64,000 nt of DNA, from the NCBI GenBank assembly GCA_900095095.1, contig FMBT01000467.1:24119-88118 (forward strand), given 5' to 3'. A program made the position numbers and the translations under genes. This DNA is from Fragilariopsis cylindrus CCMP1102 (lineage: Eukaryota; Bacillariophyta; Bacillariophyceae; Bacillariales; Bacillariaceae). The notes beneath the pieces are model-generated. The model was not told the DNA's origin and did not search any database. It was given only the letters and a program-made list of their open reading frames with translations. Shown here one piece after another: positions 10,293 to 22,335 of this stretch (positions are counted from its first letter, which is position 1; every line of letters begins with the position of its first letter).

Positions 10293-12044
10293 AAATCATC
10301 AATGCTGGTCATTCGCATTCATCTTGCTTTTGAAGGAAAAGTCACAACTTCTTGGATTTGCTTCACGTGTTGATTAACGGTCAAAAAGTGAAAAACAAGC
10401 ACATATTTATTCAATCCCGGATAGATTCATTCCTTATCGTGATACAGAATTGTCTAGGCTCTGACGTGATTCGATTTGATTCATGCATGCAGGCTTATGA
10501 TGATGTTCCGTAGTACAAAGTGCACACTGCCTACATACAAGAATACTGGAAATCAAGTATGCATCCACGATTTTAGTTATATCACTGCTATGCCACTAAA
10601 GAGCTAGTATTGTACATTAGCTAATTAATTGGCAGTGTAACAGTCTTTCTATTTTATAGCAATAACTAAAAGTGAGCTTAGTAAGAAGTGATGCGAAGCA
10701 TCTGTTTGAATTGTTGTAGTAGTGCTAGAGCTGGTTTGTTTTCCTGGCCTGCTGCTTAAGCTTGGCCTGCTGTAATGTAACGTACTGGGTATAAATCCAC
10801 CAAACTGTCTTCCTATTGTGCAGCAACAAATACAAATGGCTGATCAATTTGTGAATCATTACAAACAAATACAGAAAGTGATTTATTTACAAACATACCA
10901 TGTGCTGTTGAGGTCAATTTTGTAGCTATTTCTACCAAAGGGATAACAAAAAAATAGCCCCAGAGCTACCACGCCGGCCTTGAACAAAGTGATGGGGAAT
11001 TTGAAGATGATGTTGTTCTAATATCATGCTAACAGTAGTAGTAGTAAAAACAATGGCTCTTTCTATTAGTTCTTTCTCTTTTCCTCACCCATTCACCATC
11101 AGTTAGAAATTCTGCAATTTGTAGGCTACTAGTACTATTAGTTAGTATTTTAAAAGAGGGAGGACATAAACTACTGCACAGTGCTTACCTACTCTACTCT
11201 ACTCTACCTACATACCTACCTTTACATGATGATGCGATTTTTCTGTGAATGATGAATGGAAATCATATTTTTCAACATCATTCCCATTTGATAGTGCGGA
11301 ATCAACAAGATAGTTTGCTACTCTACCATAATAGTCATGATATTCATGCCAAACTACTTGTTTAATGCCACGTTCACACTACTACTTAAATTATGGATTT
11401 CCCACACAAGTACAGTACATATCTTAGAATGATCTGTACTGGATTAGACTAGTTTGGATGGTGGGTTTATTGCACTGCTGCTACTGGAAATTCTTGGTAA
11501 AAAATGCATGTTCAGAGGGGATTTATGTTGTTTGGAACTGGTTTTACCTGTAACAACTACCATACAGGCATGATACTATTATCATCATTTGTGTGATTTG
11601 CTGCAGTGTGGAAACAGTCAACTGGGCTAGTAATGGTCAACAAAAGCAACTAATAGGTGTACAAACCAGGTTAGATAAAGTTAGACTGGATTGCACACTG
11701 TTCAAGAAGTTCAAAATAAATTATCATCATACAGTTGTGTTGTTGTTGTTGTTGTTGTTTAATACTTTTTGGTTGTTAGGACCAGCAGCAGTTGTCCTTA
11801 ATTCTATTATTGTCCAATCAGAAAAAAAAACATAACATTGATCATGCACCAGTAGGAGTGGATCCACCAGCAGTACAAGTAGTGATATATATCAATATTT
11901 AGAGCCAGACAAATTTTCAGACATCAGCAGTTCTCATTGTTGTTCCATAACATATTGCTTGGTTGACAGAAATGAATGAACATACACCAGGAGTTTTTGA
12001 TCCACAACATATTCTCAAACAGCTTAGCAGCAGTAGTAGCAGCA
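10293..12044. other. Gene-poor region flanking the transposon island
   Basis: No supportable gene. The sequence holds short simple repeats (CTACTCTACTCTAC near 11190-11220, GTTGTT near 11735-11758) and may contain decayed transposon material, but nothing aligned by eye to the retrotransposon. Confidence 0.4.
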
Positions 12045-12476
12045 GTATATAACTTGTTATTTAAATGCTACTACTTTGCTCCTCAACATCTTAGAAAGAC
12101 AGAAGAGTCAGCAGTCAACCCTCCTTTTTTAATCTATATCGTTTGCATCTTCACTTCCTTTATTGTTTTCAGCCTGCTAGTGGATCTCTTCCTCCCTAAT
12201 TTTGCATAGAGTGTGGACATGAGACTGCTAATTTTTTATTTTGCCTGCAGTGTACACATTTGTTGTCAATGGGATTTTCTTTGTTTGTTTTCTTGTTGTT
12301 AGTTTCCTTGATTCCTTAGTTTTGACTTGTTTGCTTGCTGTGAAATGTTTCCATATGGGTTTGCTGTTTTCTTTTGCTAGTTCCTTCACTTGTTTCATGC
12401 TATGATCTATGACTGGTTTCCATCTGTTAATCCACTTTTTTATTTGTTGGTTTACATATTGGTGTGCAATAACCAC
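12045..12476 (-). mobile_element. Inverted 3' fragment of a second copy of the non-LTR retrotransposon
   Basis: On the minus strand, an 82-codon open frame (12476 to 12228) matches the C-terminal basic region of the neighbouring element: IDHSMKQVKELAKENSKPIW here against IDHSMKRVKELAKENSKPIW at about 19740-19800. Downstream, 12046 to about 12130 aligns base by base with the complement of the 3' untranslated tail at about 20120-20205 (shared ATATAACTTNTTATTTAAA, TTTGCTCCT, ATCTTAG and AGTCAACAG-like words). This is therefore a 5'-truncated copy lying in opposite orientation to the main element, with an internal deletion relative to it. Confidence 0.8.
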
Positions 12477-13051
12477 TCTTTAAGTTTACATTATCCCTGC
12501 TACCAACTACTATAAGCAGCCTCATGGTGTAGGAAACAAAATTCTGGTGACACAGCCGGCTGGATCACCACTATATAATATGCCTGAGATGCGCGGACAT
12601 CAATAGAGGTAGGTAGGTAGGTACCTGTTGCACATGTACCTTTTGCACAATAACAAAGTTGCACTCATGCTTAGATTTTAATATAGGGGCTCCTTCTAGG
12701 CTTATGAGAAGAACTATGATAATATTAGTGTATAACCAGCCACGATGTTCATTTGGAGGAGCATTACATAAATCATGGGACTTCAATTAGCTGTGTGATT
12801 TTTTTCTTCTGGAAGTGCTGCATGCTTAGGTTAAAGTATTGAATGTGTACACATAGGAGCTATATATAGTACATCATATGGTGAACCAGCTTGTTGGTAA
12901 TTAGTCTTTGTGTTTAACAGTCCCCATCATAGTTATTTCAGATTTTTGCTGCACAGATTCTACAATTTCTTCACATCAATGGCACTTAACTACTCATAGT
13001 TTAATATCTTGGAGGAAGATTATAGTTATATATATATAGTTCAACAAGTAA
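12477..13051. other. Possible 5' untranslated region of the retrotransposon
   Basis: No gene is seen. It lies between the inverted fragment and the first open frame of the main element and may contain that element's 5' leader. It includes a TAGG repeat (12606-12621) and an AT-rich run (13020-13040). Confidence 0.35.
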
Positions 13052-16000
13052 TTGATATGTAAACTAGAAAAAGAAGACTCGTCTGATGATGACAGTAGTG
13101 ACGAAGACGCCCCAAGACAGCGGCCTCATGGCCACAAGGCAGCAGTGACACCTAGGTTTACATTTGAAGACTACAGTAAACGATTAGATGAAGAAGAACA
13201 GGCAGGACAAAAGTTATCAATCGATGATAGGCTAATACAATTGAAGGAAGCAATAACAACAATAAGAAGAGTAATTGATGAAGCAAAAGGAAACAATAAC
13301 ACCAATAATGAGGATGATCATATTGCAGTTGGCGACCGATCATCACTAAACAAGAGGCACACCCTCACGGATAATGAGGATGGAAATACAAATTGTGAAC
13401 AACAAAAAACATCAGAAGAGAGGCACACCCTCATCGAAAATGAGGGTGAAATCAACCAACACACGGAGAGAGAAAGTAGCAGTGGTGATGAGGACTTATA
13501 CTTTGAATCGAGTGAGGATGAAGGAGTAGAAGAAACGACCAACACGCAGAATAATAATATTAATACTAGCACAGAAAATGAAGCAGCAATAATAACATTA
13601 ACACCAACGACAACAAAGACCAACATGAAAATAACACAAGACAACCTGCCATTTGGACATATCTGTGATGATATAGCAATAGATAATGATACACCGTACA
13701 TTCGAGTATACTGCCAGAATGTATGTGGAATATATGATAGAGATGGCATAGGACTCGATTCAGCATTCAAGGAAATCAAACAAGCAGGAGCAGATATTTT
13801 CACATTCAATGAGACGCATGGAGATGATTCAAATGCATTAGCAAGAAGAGCACTACGACTTTCAAAACAAAGAATGTGGAGAAACAACAATGAAGATTGC
13901 AAAATAGTACACTCGTCGTCAACAGCACCAGTACTGACATTTACAAAACCTGGCGGTAACCTGGTAGGTGTTACAGGATCGCTAGTAGGAAGAGTTAGAG
14001 AGACGATAACTGATCCGTACGGAAGATGGTGTGGATATACATTAATAGGAAAAGACACCAAGGAAATTATGGTACTAACAGCATACAATGTATCTCAATA
14101 CAAGAATGCAAAGGTAGGAGAAGACACGCTATTTAACCAACAAACAGCTCTATATAAACTAAACAACATTAGAGAACCAGACCCAAAACAATTATTTATT
14201 GACGATCTGACAGCATTAGTCAAGCAGGCAAGATTAGAGGACAAAGATATCATACTCACAGGTGACTTTAATGAGTTAGTGGGAGATGACCATCGAGGAA
14301 TGACAAAAGTACTGTCAGCAGGAAGTCTAACTGACGCACATGAACACCAGCATGGCACAGTCGACATCACAACCTACACAAGAGGTACAAAACTTTTGGA
14401 CTATGTATTTGTAACACCACGGCTAGTAGATCATATCCTCAGGAGTGGTTATGAGCCGTTCCACAGTCGCATCGCGTCTGATCACAGAGGCTACTTTGTG
14501 GACTTTGCCCAAGCAGGGCTCTTTGACAGACAACTACCAGCTATATATTCAGCATCATCACGAGCAATCCGAGGGACTCATCCAAGCAACATAACAAAGT
14601 ATGTTGAACATCTACATGCATATCTTGAAGAGAATGACATGTACAGAAAAGTGAAAGAACAAAAGAACTGGTATGATAAGAAACAACTTGAAAAACTGGA
14701 CAGAATGATAACCAAGGGAATGCTAGAAGCAGAAGACCAATGCAGAATTTTCCATCGAGAGCCATGGAGTAAAGAAGTGAATGAAGTAATGACAACAGCA
14801 AACATACTTCGAATACATCTGTCAAGCCTCAGGACCAACATCGATTGTGCAAGATAAATACAGCAGAAACAACTGCTCCTAAAGAAACAAATAGAACTAC
14901 CACCGGAAATAAAGGAGTCAGCATTAGCGCTAAGCCTAGCACAAAAGAATTGCAGGAAACTTATCAAACAAAAAAGGACAGACAAAACAATAATCGATGA
15001 TGAACAAGAAGCAGCTTTTGTTGCAATGAACCCGGAAATGGATGCTAAACGAGCTGCACAGATTTTCCAGAGAGCAAGAGATACAAAACAAATGATGTCA
15101 GAACTACCATCAAAAATGAACTGTCCGGGTGGCATATCAGCATTATTAGTACCATTACCAAAAGAAGGCACTGAACTGGAATATCAAGTGATAACGGATG
15201 GAAACACTTTAGAACAGGTTATACTGCAAAGGAATATACGTCATTTCCGACAAGCGGAGACTACACCACTGGCAACACCTGAAGTCATTGGAAAGATCGG
15301 ATTTGGTGCAAATACAATAAGAGCTGAACAAATACTGGAAGGAACGGATGACCCAACAGATATAACTGATGATGAATGGTCCAGATTCCTATTATCATCG
15401 ATGAAACGAAATTCAAAGGAGCTGAAGATTGAGATAACAGCGAAAAAAATGATGGAGAAGTATCGAAGATGGAAAGAGAGAACAAGCACCTCACCTTCCG
15501 GCAGGCACCTAGGCCACTTTCATGCACTGTTTCGACCACTGAAAGCAAAGAATAAGAAACATCGCGAACAACTGGATGATATTAGGCAAGACATCATTGA
15601 CATGCATGCAACCATGCTACAAACAGCATATGACAACGAACATATTTACAAAAGATGGGAGTATATTATCACTTGCATGCTAGCAAAAGAATCAGGAATA
15701 CCACGAATTCACCGACTGAGAGTGATACACCTATATGAATGTGATTTGAATCTATTATTCTCAAAATTTTTCAGGGAATTGGATCAACACTGTGAAGACA
15801 ATTTCCTCATCAACAAGGGAGTATATGGATGCAGACCGAACAGACGAGCAATGGACCCAGTATTTGTGGATGTAACACAAACAGAAATGGCTATGGTTAC
15901 GAGGAAAACACTGATCAAATTCAACAATGATGCCACAGCATGCTTTGATAGGATATTAGTACACTTACTAAGTCTCTGCTTAAGGTCATACAGAATGCCA

Positions 16001-17137
16001 AAGAAACTGACAACAATATTAGGAGAATTGCTCAAGGTAGCAAGATATGCAATAAAAACAGGAATTGGAATATCAAAAGAAACATATCAACATTCGGATG
16101 AGTCACCGGCGTTTGGGTCAGGGCAAGGAAGTGGTGCCTCAGCGCAAGGATGGACAAAATTAGTATCGAAACTCTTTGACTTACATGATCAATACGGGCA
16201 CGGAAGCAAGTATGAAGACCCTTGGAAATTGTACAATGCCATAATTGGAATGCTCGGTTTTGTTGATGATAACAACATCACAAACACTGGAGATGAATGG
16301 GAAACAGTGCAAGATATCATGGAACGAACGCAACATGATGCACAACTGTGGAATGATTTACTACGAGCAACAGGAGGAGCACTAAATCTAGACAAATGCT
16401 TTGCACAGGTACTAGCGATTGATTTCAGCCTCAATGGTGCACCAGTAATAGCACCTGCAGATCCAAATCTAATAATAACAATACAGGACAGACTCAACAA
16501 TAAAGAGGTCATCATAAGACCAATATCACCGTACAAAACGTACAGAAGCCTAGGTACAGAACAAGGAACAAGCAAGAACCAGAAGCAACAACAAGCTAAA
16601 CTAGTCAAAACATCAGGAGCACACCAAAGGAAATTAGCTTGCTCGGCAATGTCACCAAAATGTGCTTGGGTGCACTACTCTGCAGTATTCCAAAGCAGCG
16701 TAGGATACCCTCTAAGCATGTGTCACCTAAGCATGTCACAACTGCATGAATTGCAAAAGAAATACATACCAACATTGATGAACAAAATCGGGATAGCAAG
16801 AACACATGCTCAGGTACTTGTATTTGGCCCACGATCTTACGGAGGTATAGGCTGTAATGACCTTAGAATTGAACAAGGATTAGACGCAGTACAAAATCTG
16901 ATCAGGCAGTTACGAACACCGGGGTATGGAAAACAGATAGGAACTATATTCCTGCGAACTTTTCAGAATGCATCAGGACTGTCGAAACCATTACTACAAT
17001 ACCCATCAGTACGAGCACCACATTTGGAAGGACATTACTATGTTCACATTAGAAGATTCTTAGCTAAACACAAAGCAAGTCTAGAAATAGAGTGTATACC
17101 GGAACCAACATATGAAAGATTAGGAGTGAGTATATAA
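13052..17137 (+). pseudogene. Retrotransposon polyprotein, EEP endonuclease plus reverse transcriptase, one internal stop
   Basis: One frame runs from 13052 to 17137, broken only by TAA at 14855-14857; the codons on both sides (NIDCAR and QKQLLLKKQ) are in the same frame. No ATG lies near the 5' end, so the true start is upstream or lost. The EEP motifs are NVCGIYD, FNETH (about residue 254), GDFNE (about 403), LDYVFVTP and SDHRGYF (about 475). The RT region has SPSGRHLGHF, NNDATACFDRI (motif A), GSGQGSGASAQGW, FVDDNNIT (motif C) and GGALNLDKC. The protein would nick DNA and prime reverse transcription at the target. The N-terminus has duplicated RHTLT/IENEG units. The last codon overlaps an ATG as TAATG at 17135-17139. 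Confidence 0.85.
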
Positions 17138-18196
17138 TGGACGTCGTATGCGAACCAGAAACAGCAAAGGAAATGGATACAACCAAACTGAAACATTACA
17201 CGAACGCGGAAATCAGACAAATCTACTACTGCAAGAGCTATCTCAAAGTGCAAAGAATATCCGATCTCTGTACAGCCGATGGTCACTTTATACTACCTTC
17301 AATAGCAAAAGGAGAAAGAAGCATCAGACAATGCACATCCAAATTGAATGAAATAAAACAAGATCAACCTGGCGATCAAACATGGTCGGTGTGGAGAAAA
17401 TTCCTCAAGACAATATGCAAACCCAACATGAACCAAGAACCAAGTTTTGGTCCAAGAACCGATCCTAGATTCACTGAACCAAGCCCCGAACCAAGAATCG
17501 ATGCCAGATCCACTGACCCAAGAAATGAATCAACCTCACTAGAAAATAGGGATCCCTCAACAACAATGAGGGATCACAGCAGCAAAGAGAGGGTATAGAT
17601 AGATTCAGCGAGGGGACATTCATCCTCAAATACTGGAAGGGAGTACCATATAGAGGCATAGTCACAAGCAATAAAGGAAAATACTACAAAATTTCTATGA
17701 AGACAACGAGAAGAAGGAACTAAATCATACAGAAGTGCAAAATACGAGAAGAAGAACAGAGAAGAAGGAAGAATGACAGGAGAGATAGGACATCGGATGA
17801 GATTGATAAAGCCTTTAGGCAACTGGCTTATACAAGCCAATGATTCAGAAAGACTATGGCCATTCTATTACTCAGAATATACAGACATATTGTACAGGAG
17901 CTACAGAACGAACTGGAATGAAAATGGAGAATTCTATTAGACTGTCACCTAATAGCAGATAACGATACTTACAACTATGATCCAGTAGGAAAAGTGAACT
18001 CACTACCACCAGATGCATCACCAACAGATGTAATGGACACGGAAGAAGGATGGAGAGTGTCAATACACCAGCCAGTGCAACTAATCCACCAGAATATAGC
18101 CAGAAATGAGACCTTTTTGGATACCTTATGTCACAGGAAGAACATGTATCGCAGTACTACACTGAAATTGAATTCTTTACAGTACCCATAAAGATA
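17137..18196 (+). pseudogene. Retrotransposon region between RT and RNase H, broken in several frames
   Basis: A 153-codon frame (17137-17598) contains LKVQRISDLCTADG and WSVWRKFLKTIC, which looks like the usual continuation of the RT protein in such diatom elements. Next, in another frame, comes GTFILKYWKGVPYRGIVTSN followed by GKYYKI, a compact hydrophobic pattern like a chromo, tudor or SH3 fold. The following Tyr-Glu-Asp-rich part is again out of frame (about 17695-17750). Two further blocks (about 17774-17939 and 17940-18130) need additional shifts before RNase H. I count at least four disabling changes here, although each block reads as sensible protein. Confidence 0.65.
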
Positions 18197-20094
18197 TACG
18201 AAATGATCAAGTCAATAAACAAGGTCAACATAGCAACAGATGGAGGAGCAATACAATTCAAGGGATCACTGGGGTTTGTAATTGCAGATGAAGATGGAGA
18301 AATATTACTATCATGCTACGGACAACCATCAGGCAATGATCCACTATCATTTCGATCAGAAATATGGCGTTCCTAGCAGCAGTAAGACTGGTGACACTTA
18401 TGACACAATACTATGACAAGATATTACAGTGCGACGAACCAGTAAGAAGCAAAATACAAGTGTACACAGACAGCCTAAGCATGATCAACAAACTGGAAGC
18501 ACTAGATGAATATCCTACAGCGCCACTAGCAACAGTACTCCATTCGGAATGGGACGTACTATCAGCATTACACAAAGCACTCAAATGGTTCAGAAATAAA
18601 CCAAAAATCAGCTGGGTGAAGAGTCATCAGGATGATATGGTATTCGATGAAGAAGCAATGCCCTTAAACGCATACCTTAACTCAGAAGCTGATGAACTAG
18701 CAACAATCGGATTGAAGAAGTTACAGGAAAAACCAAGAGTACCGATGGACCCAGACACAGCCATCCAGTTCCACATAGGAGACAGAACGATAACAAGAGA
18801 TCTCAAACGGACAACAAGAGAGATAATAAACTTGATACCACTCAAAAATTACTACTGCAGAAGATTCAAATGGAGTGATAACATCTTTGACTTAATTGAC
18901 TGGGACATTTTCCGTCCAGTATATAAGAAATATTTAGCTACAAAAGGAATACAATGGATGCACAAATTTTGCATAAAGAAACTAGCTACAGGAGAAAGGA
19001 TCCACAAGAGGGATCACTTCCACGATCAACGATGCGCATCATGCTTGGACAAAGAAGGTGATGACCACGTTTTTCAATGCGCTCACCGAAGAAGCATTCG
19101 GAAGAAGGTTCTCAACCAGATTAATCTACTAGCAAACACAGTAGATCCAAGACTGTGTGAAATAATGAGGGAGGGACTAATGACTTACTTTAAAGGCGAA
19201 TCAGTATCAACAGCAATGCTACGACTAAGGGGCCAAGAGGACGTTGACAAGAACCAAACATTCAAAAGGTACACACTACTTATCGACGAACAGGTAGTAA
19301 TAGGATGGGATAATCTACTCAGAGGAAAGTTTTCGAAACAATGGAAAATACAACAGAAAGCATTCATAACCAGAAGGAAACTGTCGGATCCAAGAGCGTA
19401 CGCAAGAGCACAGAAGAACAAGAAGCAAAAAGAGGCAAAGAACAACAGAGTAACAAAGAAGAAGAACAAAACAGAAGCGTTTCATGCTTTCTTCCAGGCG
19501 ATCATACCCATCATACAGGAAACTTGGACCGACAGATGCATTGATTGTAACACACCTGTACTGGGAGGCAGAATAGTGGCAGAATATGATTCACTCACCA
19601 AGAAAATCACCCATCTATATACACTGAAAGAAATGGTACTGCCAGAAGATGAATTGAAGATATTCAACGAACCACTAAAAACAAGATTGGATGATACAAA
19701 TCAACAATTGAAAAAGTGGTTAAACAGATGGAGGCGAGTGATAGATCATAGCATGAAGAGAGTAAAGGAACTAGCAAAGGAAAACAGCAAACCAATATGG
19801 AGGCACTATACGAAAAACAAACCAGCAAAAACAACAGTGTCAAGGAAATTACCACAAAGAATGAAAACAAAGAAATACTTTAACAATCCACTGACAAATG
19901 TATTCAAACGCCTAAGAAAGAAAAGATCATCAAGTAGAGTAATACAGGCAAAGAAAAAGAAGTATAAAATGAACCACATGATATCAAAAATGTACAACAA
20001 ACTAGGAAAGAAAAGATCAACTAGTAGAGCAAAGACAGAAACAGAAGTAGAGAAGCAGAAAATCGATGATAGATTTGGAGATGATCCAATCTAA
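18128..20094 (+). pseudogene. Retrotransposon RNase HI, zinc knuckle and basic tail, one frameshift
   Basis: The RNase HI catalytic acids can be followed: ATDGGA (18235), SFRSE (about 18350), VYTDS (about 18463) and NSEADELA (about 18679). The first two are in one frame and the last two in another; removing an extra AT at about 18361 would join SE to MAFLAAVRLV. The C-terminal half has CASCLDKEGDDHVFQCAHR, a zinc-knuckle pattern seen at the end of many LINE proteins, another CxxC pair (CIDC) near 19540, and long Lys/Arg-rich coiled stretches. The 576-codon frame from 18364 to 20094 is otherwise intact. RNase H would remove RNA from the hybrid during retrotransposition. Confidence 0.8.
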
Positions 20095-20212
20095 GGACAA
20101 CACCATAATGTAGAATAATCGGCGGGTCGACTGTTGACTTTACATCTTCCTAAGATATAGAGGAGCAAAGCGGCAGCTTTTAAATAATAAGTTATATATA
20201 TATAGAGTAAAA

Positions 20213-21067
20213 AATATTAGTTGGGTGATACAGTGGTATTGACTTATTGACTTGATGGTTATGTTGTGTTGTTGTGTCTTTTTGCTTCGGATTCATTCAT
20301 GATGACACGAATGCATATAAAAAGCAGGAGCGAGTAATGCATGTGTTGCTGTGTCACAAATGCTGCAATTGTTAATCAATTCCATAATTGATCCTTGCGA
20401 AGCGTTTAACCAGGCCCTTTTTTGTATGGTGTTAGTATAGTTGCACGTGATAGAATGTGTCTAAGCATAGGGGTTTGCTCTACTGATGACGCATTGTTCT
20501 TCCACATAAAATAAACACGTTTATTTATTCATGACCCTAAATAACCTTAAATAACCGTGTTCTGAGATTTTTTTAAGTCTGGACCCTGGTAAAAATAATG
20601 AATTAAATAATTCACGACATTACATCATCAATAGTTTGTTGGTACAGTAGTCGTATTGTTCGTGGTCAAATCAAGGGCTATAATGAATTATTGCAATAAA
20701 TAATAAATTAAATAATTCACGACATTACATCATAATACTATGTGGTACAGTAGCCGCATTGTTCGTGGTCAAATCCACCAATTTTTTACGTGGTAAAAAC
20801 AATATAACTAATCCCAAAAGCACAAAAGACGTACATTTAACAAAGAAGAATGAAGTAAAAATTATCAAAATAGAACTCCCCGCTTCGACGCTTCGACACG
20901 AGATAAAGTTCCCAGCACTACTTAGTATACTTTTACAAGACGAAGTATCAATGGAGAAGGGCTATAATAAATTATTACTTTAAATAAATAGTCAATCAAT
21001 GTCAACACAAATCTTTTGCTTCAATACTCTGCTTGGAACCACAGGATTATGCAAAACGCCAATGTGA
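20213..21067. other. Repeat-rich flank of the transposon island
   Basis: No gene is supported. It contains the duplicated repeat at 20596-20780 and ATAAATAACC repeats near 20520-20560. An open frame at 20759-20983 starts with TTG inside the repeat and is not called. Confidence 0.5.
20596..20780 (+). repeat. Direct pair of a dispersed repeat
   Basis: Two adjacent copies, at about 20596-20692 and 20701-20780, share AATTAAATAATTCACGACAT, TACATCAT, GGTACAGTAG and ATTGTTCGTGGTCAAATC. The first copy continues into AAGGGCTATAATGAATTA. A third copy lies inverted at about 24266-24330. Confidence 0.8.
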
Positions 21068-21555
21068 CGGCATTGTCAGATTCCTAGGCCAGTTATACCA
21101 CGTAAATAGCTACAGCACTTCAATCAATTTTACGTAAGAAATGAAATGATTTAACGCAATCATACGCGACGGCAATGTCAGATTCCTAGGCCAGTTACTT
21201 AAATAGCTACAGCACTTCAATCAATTTTACGTAAGAAATGAAATGATTTAACGCAATCATACGCGACGGCAATGTCAGATTCCTAGGCCAGTTACTTAAA
21301 TAGCTACAGCACTTCAATCAATTTTACGTAAGAAATGAAATGATTTAACGCAATCATACGCGACGGCAATGTCAGATTCCTAGGCCAGTTACTTAAATAG
21401 CTACAGCACTTCAATCAATTTTACGTAAGAAATGAAATGATTTAACGCAATCATACGCGACGGCAATGTCAGATTCCTAGGCCAGTTACTTAAATAGCTA
21501 CAGCACTTCAATCAATTTTACGTAAGAAATGAAATGATTTAACGCATTCATACGC
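21068..21555 (+). repeat. 97-bp tandem minisatellite, five copies
   Basis: Unit starts fall at 21068, 21168, 21265, 21362 and 21459. The last four starts are exactly 97 bases apart and copies 2-5 are essentially identical; the first copy is 100 bases with a variant ATACCACGT segment. Each unit contains the word TCAGATTCCTAGGCCAGTTA and the word TTTTACGTAAGAAATGAAAT. Near-identity implies recent amplification or homogenisation. There is no open frame through the array. Confidence 0.95.
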
Positions 21556-21798
21556 GAATCGACTGGGCGCGGGCATAGATTTCCAATAGTCAGAGACAGT
21601 GGCAAAAACAAAAACGAAAGTGAAAAAAGTGAAGAATGAAGCGTCGTCGACGAATAGTACGAATGGGAATGGGAATGGGAATGGGAATGGGACCTCCCCG
21701 CTTCGCATTTGCCACCGCTTCAACTTCAATACATTACTTCTAATTGTACCACGGTAGAAATTAATTATAGTAATAACATTGATATTTTATAATATATA

Positions 21799-21838
<40 letters not shown>

Positions 21839-22335
21839 TTGGTTAGTGGAGCGGAGTTTTGTGAGCGAAGATTGCATTGCCACCGCTTCAACTTCAATGT
21901 GGGTTGCCTAAGTGTCAGGTCCAAATACAATACTAGTAGGACCTCCCCGCTTCTTTGTCTACGATGATGGTTGATGAAAAACATTTGAAAATGAGATGAA
22001 ATAAGAAAAATCATCAATTCATTGTTTTTCACATCTTCATTTTAAACTCTCACAAAACTCAATTATCAAAACATAAATAACATCTACCAGATAACAAAGT
22101 AAGTTCAATTCTAATTGAATAAGATATCTATATGTATCACGATTACATACCATTTGAATTCGATTGATTTGTATTCCTATACGTAACGTCGATGATGACA
22201 CGATGACACATACCATTTATTGTAGCGGTGCTAATGACAATGACAGTATGTTTAACTCACATTAATATTTATACAATTTTCCACTTATTTCTTTTTTTTT
22301 GCTTCATTTAGCACACAAATCATCATCGGTTCATA
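21556..22335. other. Intergenic with short repeats
   Basis: It has a GGGAAT hexamer run (about 21665-21690), an (AT)n run at about 21803-21836, and two copies of a GCCACCGCTTCAACTTCAAT word (about 21710 and 21880), each close to CCTCCCCGCTTC. No gene is called. The last part is the leader of the secreted-protein gene at 22336. Confidence 0.5.

Larger units (their letters stand above)
13052..20212 (+). mobile_element. Decayed non-LTR (LINE-like) retrotransposon: EEP endonuclease, RT, chromo/tudor-like, RNase H
   Basis: The domain order on the plus strand is an acidic N-terminal region, an APE-like endonuclease/exonuclease/phosphatase domain (13,690-14,520), a reverse transcriptase (about 15,480-16,600), a C-terminal region with an SH3/chromo-like patch (about 17,600-17,720), RNase HI (18,190-18,720), a CxxC...H...C zinc knuckle (about 19,035-19,090) and a very basic tail ending at 20094. 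A 3' tail of about 115 bases follows, also found at 12.05 kb and 51.6 kb. No long terminal repeats and no integrase or protease were seen. At least one nonsense codon and several frameshifts make this copy inactive as read. The exact 5' end and target-site duplications were not determined. Confidence 0.85.

Noticed and set aside
13052-20212. LTR retrotransposon or retrovirus-like element
   Set aside because: There are no flanking long terminal repeats, protease or integrase. The APE-like endonuclease before the RT marks it as a non-LTR element.
21068-21555. CRISPR-like array
   Set aside because: The 97-bp units are contiguous and identical with no variable spacers, and the window is eukaryotic. 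It is a minisatellite.
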